From: Polyangiaceae bacterium
Lineage (GTDB): Bacteria > Myxococcota_A > Polyangia > Polyangiales > Polyangiaceae
DNA length: 64,000 nucleotides
Reading direction: 5' to 3'
Assembly (NCBI GenBank): GCA_016715885.1
Contig: JADJXL010000028.1
Location: 620,001-684,000, forward strand
The notes under the pieces are model-generated. The model was not told the origin of the DNA, made no database searches, and saw only the letters and a list, made by a program, of their open reading frames with translations. The position numbers and the translations under genes are program-made. Below are positions 35,141-44,203 of this stretch, in pieces; within the stretch, counting starts at the first letter, position 1; each line of letters begins with the position of its first letter.

Positions 35141-36787
35141 TCACGCGGCAGAGCCCAAGAGCCAATCGATGGCTTGTCGTTCCGTTTGGAAAAACGAAAA
35201 CTCGGGCAAACCCATGGCTTGCGATAGACGCGCAATTTGCATTTTTCCGAGCGAGCTGCTCACGAGATTGGCGGCTTTGACGAGCCCATTGCTCGTCGCA
35301 TACGACATCGTTTGTTCGACGAGCGCGCTGACTTCGGGTTTTTGCGCCGTGAACTCCGAAATGTCCGCCAAGACGTACCACGGTCTGCCAATGACCTTTG
35401 CAGCCGCGCGTTTGAATTCGTCGACGTACGCGTGCCCGTCCTCGAGCGTCCAAAAGCCCCACACTTTGACTTTGACGATGGCGCGTCGCACGTCGACTTC
35501 GACGATGAACCCCTTTTTCTTGAGGCCCACGCCGGTCACGGGTGCATTGCCCACGGCTTCGGTCTTGGCGGGCGGTTTGTTCGGTGCTGCGACGGGCGCA
35601 TTGGGGTTGGTCTTTGGAAGCGCGGCGGCTTGACGAACGCCGGATTCGCGTGGAGCTGGTACGGGCGCCGCCGGTTGCCGAGGTTTTTCTGTCAAGTCCA
35701 ACGGCGCTTCCCGATCGGGCGCGCCGGACGCCACACCCGTGTCGATGAAGGGCAGCGGATCATTCGGCGCAATTTGGACGGGCGGCGGCGCTGATTCGAT
35801 TTTCGGTGCAGCTTCTCGAGCGCCTTGCGCGCCTGGCGGCGGCGCTTCGGTGCGGGAAAACGCGGGAAGGTGCGAGAAGCGACCAGGAGACTCGATGCCG
35901 AACACTTCGGCGAGCGCCCCGGCGGCCAGGGATGCGCGAGCGAATCGTTCGTCCGGCAAACGTGCAGTGGCCTTGATGAACCAGTCATCGAAAGCCCGCG
36001 GCAACTGCACGTTTCTACGCCGAAGCGCCCGAACGCTCGGAAGTTCCTGCACGCCTTGCAATACTTCGACCGCCAAGAGAAACGGCGACGGACTCTCGTC
36101 GAGCTCGTTTTTCCAGTATGGCTCGCCCGTGAGCAGCGCATAGGCGATCTGTGCGAGCGCGTAGATATCCGTTGGAGCTCCAACCTTTTCCGCACGCATC
36201 TGCTCGGGTGACATGTAGAGCGGCGTGCCCATCATCGGACGGGTTTGCACGCCATCGATCGCGACGTCGGTCGCCTTTGCGATCCCGAAGTCGAGAATCT
36301 TGATGCACGGCGTATCGTCGTCGCGAACCGTCAGAAAGAGGTTGTCGGGCTTGAGATCTCGATGCACGACGTTGGCGGCGTGCGTCTTGTCGAGCGCCCG
36401 AGCAGTTTGAAAGATGTACAGAACGACTTCTTCGGGGGGCAAAACGCCCCGGTTTTGCGTGACGGAGGCCAGGTCTTCGCCGCGCAAAAGCTCCATGACC
36501 AAAAACGGCATTTTGCTCTCGGCATCGACGCCGGCATCGAGCACGCGGACCAAGTGATCACTCTCGATGGAACCTGTGATCTTGGCCTCGAGCTCGAACC
36601 GCGCGCGGAGCGCGTCGTTCGAAAGGAGCTGCGGCAACATGACCTTGAGCGCCCTTCGACTGGCCGTCTTTTCGTCGAGCACTTCGTAGACCGAACCCAT
36701 GCCGCCCGACTTGATGCAGCGGATGACTTGGTAACGCCCTTGAAATAGCCCGCCATTCGGCAGGTTGGCTGTGATCGCTGCGGACAC
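35141..36787 (-). CDS. Ser/Thr kinase fused to a C-terminal STAS/SpoIIAA-like domain
   Basis: 548 residues from GTG 36787. The frame continues upstream, but the sequence there is Cys/Arg/Ser-rich and does not look coding. Kinase domain about 15-285: SGGMGSVYE, ALKVMLPQ, HRDLKPDN, DFGIAKA and the activation segment MSPEQ. A Pro/Ala-rich linker with many charged residues follows to about 415. The last ~125 residues (GFIVEVDVRRAIVKVKVWG, RPWYVLADISEF, ANLVSSSLGKMQIARLSQ) have the order and hydrophobicity of a STAS/SpoIIAA-like fold. STAS domains are often switches phosphorylated by kinases, so self-phosphorylation is an attractive inference. Soluble. Confidence 0.75.
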   Translation of the reverse strand: MSAAITANLPNGGLFQGRYQVIRCIKSGGMGSVYEVLDEKTASRRALKVMLPQLLSNDALRARFELEAKITGSIESDHLVRVLDAGVDAESKMPFLVMELLRGEDLASVTQNRGVLPPEEVVLYIFQTARALDKTHAANVVHRDLKPDNLFLTVRDDDTPCIKILDFGIAKATDVAIDGVQTRPMMGTPLYMSPEQMRAEKVGAPTDIYALAQIAYALLTGEPYWKNELDESPSPFLLAVEVLQGVQELPSVRALRRRNVQLPRAFDDWFIKATARLPDERFARASLAAGALAEVFGIESPGRFSHLPAFSRTEAPPPGAQGAREAAPKIESAPPPVQIAPNDPLPFIDTGVASGAPDREAPLDLTEKPRQPAAPVPAPRESGVRQAAALPKTNPNAPVAAPNKPPAKTEAVGNAPVTGVGLKKKGFIVEVDVRRAIVKVKVWGFWTLEDGHAYVDEFKRAAAKVIGRPWYVLADISEFTAQKPEVSALVEQTMSYATSNGLVKAANLVSSSLGKMQIARLSQAMGLPEFSFFQTERQAIDWLLGSAA

Positions 36788-36941
36788 GACAAACCCCGTG
36801 TTCAAACCATTTTCGGCGCGATCGATGCTACATCGGAGGACGCTCGAGCTGCAACACAATTTGCAGGACCAGCTACGATGCTCCCCTGACCTATTGCTTT
36901 GATTTTTGCGTAAATCGGCCGATCGGCACGGATACCGATGG

Positions 36942-37523
36942 CTATTTGCAGCAACCCTCGGGCAAGCGCCCGTTTGCACGCGGCTCGCACGACATCACGC
37001 GCCCGCGCACGTCGAGCGCAATGTGACAGCAATCCTCGAGCGCCTCGCGTAGCTGCTGGCGCCCCCGCTGCACGCGCGACTTCATGCCCGACACCGAAAT
37101 GCCGAGCATCGCAGCCGCTTCTTTCTGCGTGAGCCCTTCCAGCTCCGTAAGCGTGAGCGCCTCGCGGTAGGGCGACGGCAGCATCGCCACGAATGGCGCG
37201 ACGTAGGCGGCCAATTCGCGCGCGACAGCGCCATCGTCGGCTTCCTCGATGCCCGAGGCCTCGGCTTCCGGCGGCTCGCTGGATGCCACCGGGTTGCGAG
37301 CGGACGCGCGCTGGTGGTCGGCGATGGCGCTTCGGGCGACCTGGTACACCCAGGGCCCGAAACGCTCGTCGTCGCGCAAACCTCCAAGGCCGCGCTGCAT
37401 TCTCAAAAAGACGTCCTGAACGACATCGTCCACGTCGGCCTCGGCGCGCACGCGGCGCGCGATGAACGGGCGCAGTTTGGCGTCCAGATCACGCCATGCT
37501 CCGCGTGCAGCCGAATCAATCAT
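36942..37523 (-). CDS. sigZ: SigZ-like ECF RNA polymerase sigma factor
   Basis: 193 residues from ATG 37523, overlapping the stop of arsM by ATGA. Region 2 (VDDVVQDVFLRMQRG, PWVYQVARSAIADHQR) and region 4 (LPSPYREALTLTELEGLTQKEAAAMLGISVSGMKSRVQRGRQQL with HTH) are clear. The C-terminal tail after region 4 is Cys-bearing (EDCCHIALD, MSCEP, EGCCK). This tail is typical of SigZ-type factors tied to arsenic operons and could sense arsenite or metals directly. It is the last gene of the ars operon here, so arsenic may induce its own alternative sigma factor. Confidence 0.85.
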   Translation of the reverse strand: MIDSAARGAWRDLDAKLRPFIARRVRAEADVDDVVQDVFLRMQRGLGGLRDDERFGPWVYQVARSAIADHQRASARNPVASSEPPEAEASGIEEADDGAVARELAAYVAPFVAMLPSPYREALTLTELEGLTQKEAAAMLGISVSGMKSRVQRGRQQLREALEDCCHIALDVRGRVMSCEPRANGRLPEGCCK

Positions 37524-38362
37524 GCCGATTTCTCCGGCGCGCAGCACGACGGACCACAGCAAGCCTTCCCGCCGCCCGGCTTCACCGCCTCGATGGTCGC
37601 CGATGCGATGTAATCTTCGGCACCAGATCCGGGCATCCACTCGCGAATGAACGCACGGCTCTCTTCCTTCACATTGACTCGAATATTCTCGAATCCCGCG
37701 ACGCGGAGCAAGGCCAGAATCGTCTCGACGCTCGCGGCACCTGCCACACAGCCCGTCAATGCAGCCACGTCGTTTGCAAGCGCCTCCGGCAGCGCTCTGA
37801 GCTTGACCACGTCCGAAATCGCGAGACGGCCACCGGGCTTCAACACCCGAAACGCATCCTGGAAAACCGCGCCCTTGTCCGGGCTGAGGTTGATCACGCA
37901 ATTCGACAGAATGACGTCGACGGTGTTGTCCGCGACCGGCAAATGCTCGATCTCGCCCAGGCGAAAGTCGACATTCGTCGTTTCCAGCTTCAGCGCGTTC
38001 GCCCGCGCTTTCGACACCATGTCCGGTGTCATGTCGACGCCAATGACGCGACCGCTCGGGCCGACCTGTTTTGCAGCCAGGAAACAGTCGAAGCCACCAC
38101 CTGCACCGAGGTCGAGCACCGTCTCGCCGGGTTTCAATGCCGCAATGGCCTGCGGATTGCCACAGCCAAGACCCATGTTCGCCCCCTCGGGAACGGCAGC
38201 AAGGTCTTCCTCGGAGTAGCCGAGCGCCAAGCTCGCATTCGCGCTCGTTGCCCCCGGCGCGCAGCAGGCAGGCGCGCAGCCGGTCGCCCCCGACGTGCGG
38301 GCCACGTTGCCGTATTGCTCTCGTACCGCCGCGCGAACTTCATCTTTCGTCTGTTCGTTCAT
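37520..38362 (-). CDS. arsM: arsenite methyltransferase ArsM
   Basis: 280 residues from ATG 38362. It transfers methyl groups from S-adenosylmethionine to arsenite, giving volatile or less toxic methylarsenicals. The N-terminal Cys motif GCAPACCAPG binds arsenite; the SAM motif is VLDLGAGGGFDCF (about 82-94); further conserved sites are NCVINL and GCVAGA. The C-terminus has an extra Cys-rich tail (ACCGPSCCAPE) that may bind As(III). It is coupled to sigZ by ATGA overlap. It is 121 bases downstream of arsC, so it may have its own promoter in that gap. Cytoplasmic. Confidence 0.9.
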   Translation of the reverse strand: MNEQTKDEVRAAVREQYGNVARTSGATGCAPACCAPGATSANASLALGYSEEDLAAVPEGANMGLGCGNPQAIAALKPGETVLDLGAGGGFDCFLAAKQVGPSGRVIGVDMTPDMVSKARANALKLETTNVDFRLGEIEHLPVADNTVDVILSNCVINLSPDKGAVFQDAFRVLKPGGRLAISDVVKLRALPEALANDVAALTGCVAGAASVETILALLRVAGFENIRVNVKEESRAFIREWMPGSGAEDYIASATIEAVKPGGGKACCGPSCCAPEKSA

Positions 38363-38482
38363 GTTCGTTGCCTCCTGCCATGAAGACGCCGACCTCCCCA
38401 AAAGGACGCAAGGTTCTTCGAAAGCCGCCAGAAACCCAAAACCATACGCTGCTCGGTCGCCACACGTATTGTCCACAACACA

Positions 38483-38917
38483 TCATGAAGCGGGCAATCC
38501 TTCGCGCGCAAAGCGCTCGAGCATACCGCGGATCGTGTCACGCGCCGTGCGAAAGCGCGCGAGCATCTCCTCGCGGAGGATCGACGCATCTTTGCTTGCC
38601 GGGTCCGGGATCGGCCAATGCAGTCGACGCGCTTTGCCCAGGAACACCGGGCAAACTTCCTCGGCGCAGAGCGTGATCACCGTGCCCACGATTTCCGGCT
38701 CGATGGTCTGCACGGACTTCGAGTGGTGGGTCGTCAGGTCCACGCCCAGCTCGCGCATGACTTCGATGGCGTACGGGTTGACCTGGGATGGCTCGCTTCC
38801 GGCGCTGAGCACGGGCACGCGGTCGCCGAAGATCATGCGGCCGAGTCCTTCGGCCATTTGGCTGCGCGCGGAGTTTGCGACGCAAAGGAACAGGATGCTC
38901 TTGTTATCGTTACTCAT
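38483..38917 (-). CDS. arsC: arsenate reductase ArsC (low-molecular-weight phosphatase type)
   Basis: 144 residues. It reduces arsenate to arsenite using thioredoxin or a similar thiol donor. The N-terminal anion-binding loop CVANSAR (CX5R, about residue 12) and the later pair of Cys in TLCAEEVCP give the redox triad of the thioredoxin-coupled class. The start lies only three bases from the stop of the acr3 remnant, so it is inside the ars operon. Cytoplasmic. Confidence 0.9.
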   Translation of the reverse strand: MSNDNKSILFLCVANSARSQMAEGLGRMIFGDRVPVLSAGSEPSQVNPYAIEVMRELGVDLTTHHSKSVQTIEPEIVGTVITLCAEEVCPVFLGKARRLHWPIPDPASKDASILREEMLARFRTARDTIRGMLERFAREGLPAS

Positions 38918-38920
38918 CGT

Positions 38921-39117
38921 TCAGCTCTTCGCTGCGGAGGGTTTTACATTGTCAATCGCGCACGCGGGCGATGCAACTTCGATGGTGGTATTCGGGAAAT
39001 ACCGTTTTTGCGCCCAGAGCGCCACGTTCACGAGGCCGATGAGAACGGGCACCTCGACGTCAAGTATCGGTCGAGGAAAGACAACTTGCCGAGCAATCCG
39101 GCTTTGGCGTTCGTCAT
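38921..39117 (-). pseudogene. acr3: arsenite permease Acr3, internally deleted
   Basis: From ATG 39117 the frame reads MTNAKAGLLGKLSFLDRYLT, the usual start of Acr3-family arsenite carriers. At about 39065 the sequence jumps, in another frame, to DVEVPVLIGLVNVALWAQKRYFP and a Cys/Ser-rich end at 38921, which is the normal Acr3 C-terminus. Roughly 300 codons containing nearly all ten transmembrane helices and the catalytic Cys are missing. The product cannot be a transporter. It lies between arsA and arsC, where an intact permease gene would be expected, so the operon was once complete. Confidence 0.75.
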
Positions 39118-39143
39118 GAAAACCGGTTCCTTGGATGCGCAGG

Positions 39144-40934
39144 TCAGCCGGCCGCGGCATTTACTTCGAGCTGCCCCCTCGTCGAGGACGTCGCTACGAG
39201 GTCGAGCCTCACCAGCGCTTTGGGGTTTGACCACGGCACGAGGGCAACGCGCGATGCAAGCTCACGAACTTCCGCGTGAAAGCGCACCTCGTTCACGCGG
39301 CGCCGTGCGAGCACTAGGTCCGTGACGCTGAGAGGCACGAGGCTCTGGTTCACGACCCACGCAAACGGACGGATCTCGGCGCGCAGCAAATCGCGCTGAA
39401 GTGCAGCCGCTTCGTGGACAGGCGTCGCCTCCGGCAAGGTCACGAGCAGAATTTTTGTAAACGACGGATCACGCAGTCGCGGCAATAGGCGCCGAACTTC
39501 CTCGGGCGCGCTGCCGGACGTGCGAAGCACCTCGCGGTGGTAGGATTCGGCAGCATCGAGCAGGAGCAGCGTGTGCCCAGTAGGCGCGGTGTCGATGACG
39601 ACGAAGCCGTGCTCGCCTCCGTCGACGACGCGCGCGAAGGCACGAAAAACAGCAATCTCTTCCGTGCACGGGCTTCGCAAATCCTCTTCGAGGAGCGCAC
39701 GACCTGCAGCGTCCAGGTTTGCCCCCGCTGCGCGCATGACCTCGTCCGCATAAGCGCGCGTCTCGGCGACGGGATCGATTCGGCTCACGCGAACACCGTC
39801 CACCGCTTGCCCAATCGCCTCGGCAACGTGGGCCGCCGGGTCGGTCGTCGTGAGGTGGACCTTGTGGCCACGGCGCGCGAGCTCGACCGCAATGCTCACC
39901 GCGACGCTCGTCTTGCCGACGCCGCCCTTGCCCATCGTCATGATGACGCCCCGACCGCCTTCTTCGAGCTTTGGGATCAGCTCAGCAAGCGGCGGGAGCA
40001 CCACGGCAGCCATTGCAATGGAGGCGTCAATGGCGAGCGCTGTGTCGGCATTACGCGGACCGAACAACATCCGCAATGCCGTCATCCCGACGAGCCCGAA
40101 TGGAAGCAGTGGAAGCTCGGTTCTCGATAGGTCGCGCAGTCCCTGTGGCATTGCCGCAAGGGCATCTTCTCCCCGACGTTGCATGGCCATGGCGACCGCG
40201 TCGCATTCGCTCTGCGCGCGGAAAATGCCATTGATGAAAAGCTCCAGCCGCGTGATGCCGAGCGCACTCAGCTCGCGGCGCGTACGCTCGGCTTCACGCA
40301 ATGCCGACTGCTCTGCGCGAGAGACCAACACGAGCGCCGTGCGTGAGCTGTCGACGAGCGCAGCTCGTGAAGCGTCGTAAAGAGCCTGCTGCGCTTTGAG
40401 ACCGGCGAGCGGCCCCAAGCACGATGTACCGCCAACGTTCGTCTCGAGAAACCCGGTCCATGCGGCTGGCAATTCGAGCAATCGCAACGTGTGCCCCGTG
40501 GGAGCCGTGTCGAAAACGACGTGATCGAAGTCCCGCGTCGCAGACGCGTCGCCCAGCAGTTTCGAAAACTCGTCGAATGCAGCGATTTCCACCGTGCAAG
40601 CGCCCGAGAGCTGCTCCTCGATGCTGCGTACGGCGGCATCGGGAAGCACCCCGCGGTACGGTCCCACCATGCGCTCACGGTAGGCATGCGCTGCCGCCTC
40701 GGGGTCGATGTTCAACGCAAATAGCCCCGACACACCCGCAATGGGCACGGGCAAACTGCCGAGCTTCGTTTCGAGGACCTCGTCGAGGTTGGATGCAGGA
40801 TCGGTGCTGACGAGCAGAACGCGACGACCACGCTCCGCGAGCGCGACCGCGGTCGCGCAGGCGACGCTCGTCTTGCCGACGCCGCCCTTGCCCGTAAAAA
40901 AAAGGTTTCGCGGAGCGCGTTCGATGAAGTCCAC
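39144..40934 (-). CDS. arsA: arsenite-efflux ATPase ArsA
   Basis: 596 residues from GTG 40934, with AAGGAG six bases upstream; the frame further upstream lies in arsD. Two homologous halves each carry a Walker A of the deviant GKGGVGKTS kind (about 13-21 and 326-334) and the signal-transduction motif DTAPTGHTL. ArsA couples ATP hydrolysis to arsenite export through ArsB or Acr3. ArsD, which loads it with As(III), is encoded 11 bases upstream. The downstream permease gene is deleted, leaving ArsA without a visible channel. Cytoplasmic, peripheral to the membrane. Confidence 0.92.
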   Translation of the reverse strand: MDFIERAPRNLFFTGKGGVGKTSVACATAVALAERGRRVLLVSTDPASNLDEVLETKLGSLPVPIAGVSGLFALNIDPEAAAHAYRERMVGPYRGVLPDAAVRSIEEQLSGACTVEIAAFDEFSKLLGDASATRDFDHVVFDTAPTGHTLRLLELPAAWTGFLETNVGGTSCLGPLAGLKAQQALYDASRAALVDSSRTALVLVSRAEQSALREAERTRRELSALGITRLELFINGIFRAQSECDAVAMAMQRRGEDALAAMPQGLRDLSRTELPLLPFGLVGMTALRMLFGPRNADTALAIDASIAMAAVVLPPLAELIPKLEEGGRGVIMTMGKGGVGKTSVAVSIAVELARRGHKVHLTTTDPAAHVAEAIGQAVDGVRVSRIDPVAETRAYADEVMRAAGANLDAAGRALLEEDLRSPCTEEIAVFRAFARVVDGGEHGFVVIDTAPTGHTLLLLDAAESYHREVLRTSGSAPEEVRRLLPRLRDPSFTKILLVTLPEATPVHEAAALQRDLLRAEIRPFAWVVNQSLVPLSVTDLVLARRRVNEVRFHAEVRELASRVALVPWSNPKALVRLDLVATSSTRGQLEVNAAAG

Positions 40935-40945
40935 GGAATGCTCCT

Positions 40946-41335
40946 TCAGCAGCAGCTCGTCTTCGCCTTGGCATTCGGGTTTGGAGCACAACAACCTGTT
41001 TTTGCCGCAGGCGCCGACTCGAGCTTCTTCACGACGACCCCGGCCAAGGCAGCCAGCGTTTCGCGCGACGGGTACGATCCCTCGACCGCAATACGGTCGC
41101 CGACGAGCACGAGCGGCAATACCTCCGTGCCACGCTCGAGGGCTTGTTTTACCGCCGGCGTTTCGGCGAATGCGGCCGGCTGCTGCGACAGGTTGAAGCG
41201 TTCGACCGTCACGCCCTGCTTTTGAAGCCAGTCGACGTCGGCCGCGAAGCGGGCCAGTTCGGGATCGATGCTCGGGCCACAAACGCCGGTGGGGCAACAC
41301 ATGGCAGGGTCGAAAACGCGGATGGTCACGGACAT
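40946..41335 (-). CDS. arsD: arsenic metallochaperone ArsD
   Basis: 129 residues from ATG 41335 with AAGGAA upstream. It delivers As(III) to ArsA and acts as a weak repressor in some systems. The essential Cys are present: CCPTGVCG near residue 13 (C13, C14, C19 equivalents) and C-terminal vicinal Cys pairs in TGCCAP and TSCC. Thioredoxin-like fold. It lies between arsR and arsA. Confidence 0.92.
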   Translation of the reverse strand: MSVTIRVFDPAMCCPTGVCGPSIDPELARFAADVDWLQKQGVTVERFNLSQQPAAFAETPAVKQALERGTEVLPLVLVGDRIAVEGSYPSRETLAALAGVVVKKLESAPAAKTGCCAPNPNAKAKTSCC

Positions 41336-41390
41336 GGGAACTTCCTTTCGGCTATCGGCGATGAACGATATGTATGACGAGCGAAAACCA

Positions 41391-41738
41391 TCAGATGCCG
41401 CCCACGAGCGCCTTCAAGCGCCGCAGCGCGCGAGGTTCGATGCAGTAACAAACGCGGGGGCCGTCGACGTCGCCCCGGATGAGCCCGGCATCCTTGAGCA
41501 CCTTCAAGTGCTGCGAAACGGTCGACTGAGCGAGCGGCAGTTCGTCGACGATGTCGCCGCAAATGCACGCGTTTTTGCGCACGAGGATGCGCAAAATCTT
41601 CACCCGTGCCGGGTGTCCAAGGGCTTTCGACAGGCTCGCAAGCTCCTCGTCGGCCTCGTCTCCTTCGATCGGCCGCAGATCCACCTGCTCGTTGGCAGGC
41701 GGGCAACACGGGTCGGCTGCTTGCGGGGTGGGCTTCAT
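41391..41738 (-). CDS. arsR: ArsR-family arsenite-responsive repressor
   Basis: 115 residues from ATG 41738. Winged-helix core: ALGHPARVKILRIL, ACICGDIVDELPLAQSTVSQHLKVLKDAGLI, VCYCIEPRAL. Arsenite-binding Cys are in the helix (ACICGDIV) and there is an additional CC near the start (DPCCPP). It should repress the ars operon and release on As(III). First gene of the operon, divergent from the kinase gene at 41919. The operator is expected in 41739-41918, but I could not identify a clear dyad there. Confidence 0.9.
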   Translation of the reverse strand: MKPTPQAADPCCPPANEQVDLRPIEGDEADEELASLSKALGHPARVKILRILVRKNACICGDIVDELPLAQSTVSQHLKVLKDAGLIRGDVDGPRVCYCIEPRALRRLKALVGGI

Positions 41739-41918
41739 CGGCAAACGACGATAGACGAGGCGACGACATCCGTCAAGCCCGAATGTCCGTGATGGTTGCA
41801 TTCCCTCGAGCAAGGCCCCTGCGCGGGCACACGTGTGCAAAAAGCACGGTTTCTCGATCCGCACTTTTTACTGAGAGGTACGGGGATCCGGTTGACCCCT
41901 CCTCACAAATCGGATCTG

Positions 41919-44093
41919 ATGCCGAATCCTCCATCCATGATCCTCGAGCCCGAGCCACTCCGAATAAAAGACCCCGAGCTGCGCGACCTCGTCACGTCGC
42001 GCCTGCCACTCGTCGAAGCCACGACGGGACATTTCACGGGCATTACCCTGACGCGCCTCGTCGGCGTCGGCGGCATGTCGACCGTATTTCAAGCAGATTT
42101 CGATCCCGCGTTTCGCTCGCATGATCTCTGGGAACGCACACCTCGATCCGTCGCGGTCAAGATCATGAAGCCCGCGACCGTGATGGAGATCCAACTCGCC
42201 AACGCATCGCTCGACGATATTTTCAAACGCGAGGTCATTGCGCTTGGACGCGTCATGGAACGCGTTCCTCCGACCGAATTCGTCGTTGGCTGTTATGGCA
42301 GCGGACTGCTCGACGTGCTGCTCGGCAAAACCCCCATGCGCCTGCCCTGGCTGGCCCTCGAGCTCGTGAGCAGCGGGGCGCTCGGTGTTTCGCTCACGGC
42401 ACGCGTCGAACGCGAACCCGAAGGAATCGATCCGATCCGCGCATTGCGCCTCATTCGCGGCATCATCCACGGCGTGCGCATCCTGCACGAAGAACGCATC
42501 ATTCACCGCGATCTAAAACCCGACAATGTGCTCGTCGTCGGTCCCGTCGACGATGAAACCCCAAAACTTTCGGATTGCGGAATCGCTCGCGTCGACGGCG
42601 TTGGAACCACACTGGCGGGCATGACGTACGCTTATGGCGCTCCCGAGCAAATCCTTTCGTCTCCCAAGCAGCGCAATCCGCTCGTCGGCGTTTGGACGGA
42701 CGTCCATGCCCTCGCCGCCGTCGTATGGTTCATCATCGGAGGGGAAGATTGGTGCCGCGACGACAACGACCCCGAATGGGCCGCGGGCAAAAGGCGAAGC
42801 CTGCTTTATGCAAATCGCGTCCATTACGGGTTTCATGCCGAAGGTGAATTGTTCAGCCGCATCGACCAAGTGCTCCAGCGCGGGGCCGCTTCCAAATTAC
42901 CCGATGGCGCCTGGACCGTCGAAGCCCGAAAAGTCTACGAACGCGCCGCTCGAATGATGGTGACTTCGCTGTTCGAGGGTGTCGAGCGATATCCCAACGT
43001 GGATGCGTTTGCCGCGGACTTGCTGCCACTTCTCGAAAAAGTCGCCGACAAGTGGAAAACGCGCGCGAGAAAAGAAAAACGCGCCGCCACGACGCTCAGG
43101 TCGCCAAAGCTCGCGGCCGCAGAGAAAGTGACGACTCCCATTTTGGGCGTGGCGGAACATCCCGCACGGTGGAGCTCCAATGCGCAGCCTTCAGCCGCGC
43201 CAAACGGGCCCGTCCTTGCCGTGTATCAGCCGGATGGCCGAATTTTGGCATTGTTTGGTAGCCAATTGGTGAGCATCATCCACGGAGAAGCTGCGGTCGT
43301 CGGCGTAAAACCCGACGTTGCCCGTCTGCTCGAGAAAACGAAATGGATGGTCCGTGGTCCGATTGCCGGATTTGCCCTCGTCGGTTCGTCTCATGTTTTG
43401 CTCATCGGACGCAGCGCCGAGCCGACATTGATGAATTTGCCCAAGCCGCAATCCGGAGCGCCGCTCGGGCCCATCGTCGCAACCGTGGGTGATGGTCGCA
43501 TGTTCGGCATCATCACGGCCGACGCGGAAAATGTCGAATCGGATTTGGAATTGTGGGTTTCCGAAAATGGAGTTTCGTGGAGCGAGGCGTACGAAGTGCC
43601 GCTCGGCGGAACCGTACATGCCATGGTCAATGGGACATCGGGCCTCTTCGTCGTAGGCGGGAAACGAGGCGCGGCGGCTCGAGCGCTCCAACTTGGCCAC
43701 GACGAGATTTGTCGCATCATGACGCAACGCCTTCGCAAGCGTCCACCCTTCTTGGTCGCGGTCGCCGGCGTCGGCAAGGACTGCTGGGCCGCTGGAGAAG
43801 ACTGCATCGTGCGGCTCGATGGCGACAGCGTCGAAACCGAGGGCGGCTTGCCTTTTGGGATTCCGGTCGCAATGGCGCTCGACGTCGTCGGGATTCCGTG
43901 GCTGATGACGAAAGACAAGGTGCTCCGCCGGCATGGTGGAGGTTCAGCGGCAGAATGGATCGTGTATCATCGCAGGAGCGAGGACAAGCCGGCCTTCGTG
44001 GCCATTGGTTTTACGGCTGAAGGCGTGCACGTGCTCGATGCCGCGGGAAACACCACTTTGCTGGTTCCGCACGACATCCATTCGTTTGCATAG
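41919..44093 (+). CDS. Ser/Thr protein kinase with DCG motif and C-terminal propeller-like region
   Basis: 724 residues from ATG 41919 (an internal ATG six codons on is possible). Kinase core about 40-360: VGVGGMSTVF loop, VAVKIMK lysine, HRDLKPDN catalytic loop and GAPEQ. The metal-binding motif is DCG rather than DFG (SDCGIARVD). The catalytic Asp residues are kept, so activity is likely but regulation may differ. A long charged linker (ARKEKRAA) follows, then about 300 residues of beta-rich repeats (VYQPDGRILALFG, VATVGDGRMFGII, WVSENGVSWSEAYEV) that look like a propeller. No membrane helix was seen. Divergent from arsR. Confidence 0.85.
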   Translation: MPNPPSMILEPEPLRIKDPELRDLVTSRLPLVEATTGHFTGITLTRLVGVGGMSTVFQADFDPAFRSHDLWERTPRSVAVKIMKPATVMEIQLANASLDDIFKREVIALGRVMERVPPTEFVVGCYGSGLLDVLLGKTPMRLPWLALELVSSGALGVSLTARVEREPEGIDPIRALRLIRGIIHGVRILHEERIIHRDLKPDNVLVVGPVDDETPKLSDCGIARVDGVGTTLAGMTYAYGAPEQILSSPKQRNPLVGVWTDVHALAAVVWFIIGGEDWCRDDNDPEWAAGKRRSLLYANRVHYGFHAEGELFSRIDQVLQRGAASKLPDGAWTVEARKVYERAARMMVTSLFEGVERYPNVDAFAADLLPLLEKVADKWKTRARKEKRAATTLRSPKLAAAEKVTTPILGVAEHPARWSSNAQPSAAPNGPVLAVYQPDGRILALFGSQLVSIIHGEAAVVGVKPDVARLLEKTKWMVRGPIAGFALVGSSHVLLIGRSAEPTLMNLPKPQSGAPLGPIVATVGDGRMFGIITADAENVESDLELWVSENGVSWSEAYEVPLGGTVHAMVNGTSGLFVVGGKRGAAARALQLGHDEICRIMTQRLRKRPPFLVAVAGVGKDCWAAGEDCIVRLDGDSVETEGGLPFGIPVAMALDVVGIPWLMTKDKVLRRHGGGSAAEWIVYHRRSEDKPAFVAIGFTAEGVHVLDAAGNTTLLVPHDIHSFA

Positions 44094-44203
44094 CGCGCAC
44101 GCGGAACGGTTCGCACGCTACGAGCACCCGAACATCCGAACCATACGCTGGTAAAGTCATTTCGATGCGTGACGATAGCGAGTGCAATGGCACGCGCCGA
44201 TGT

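Noticed and set aside
36788..36979. Longer start for the kinase-STAS protein
   Set aside because: The extra 64 codons are Cys/Arg/Ser-rich with no domain; the family normally begins shortly before the glycine loop.
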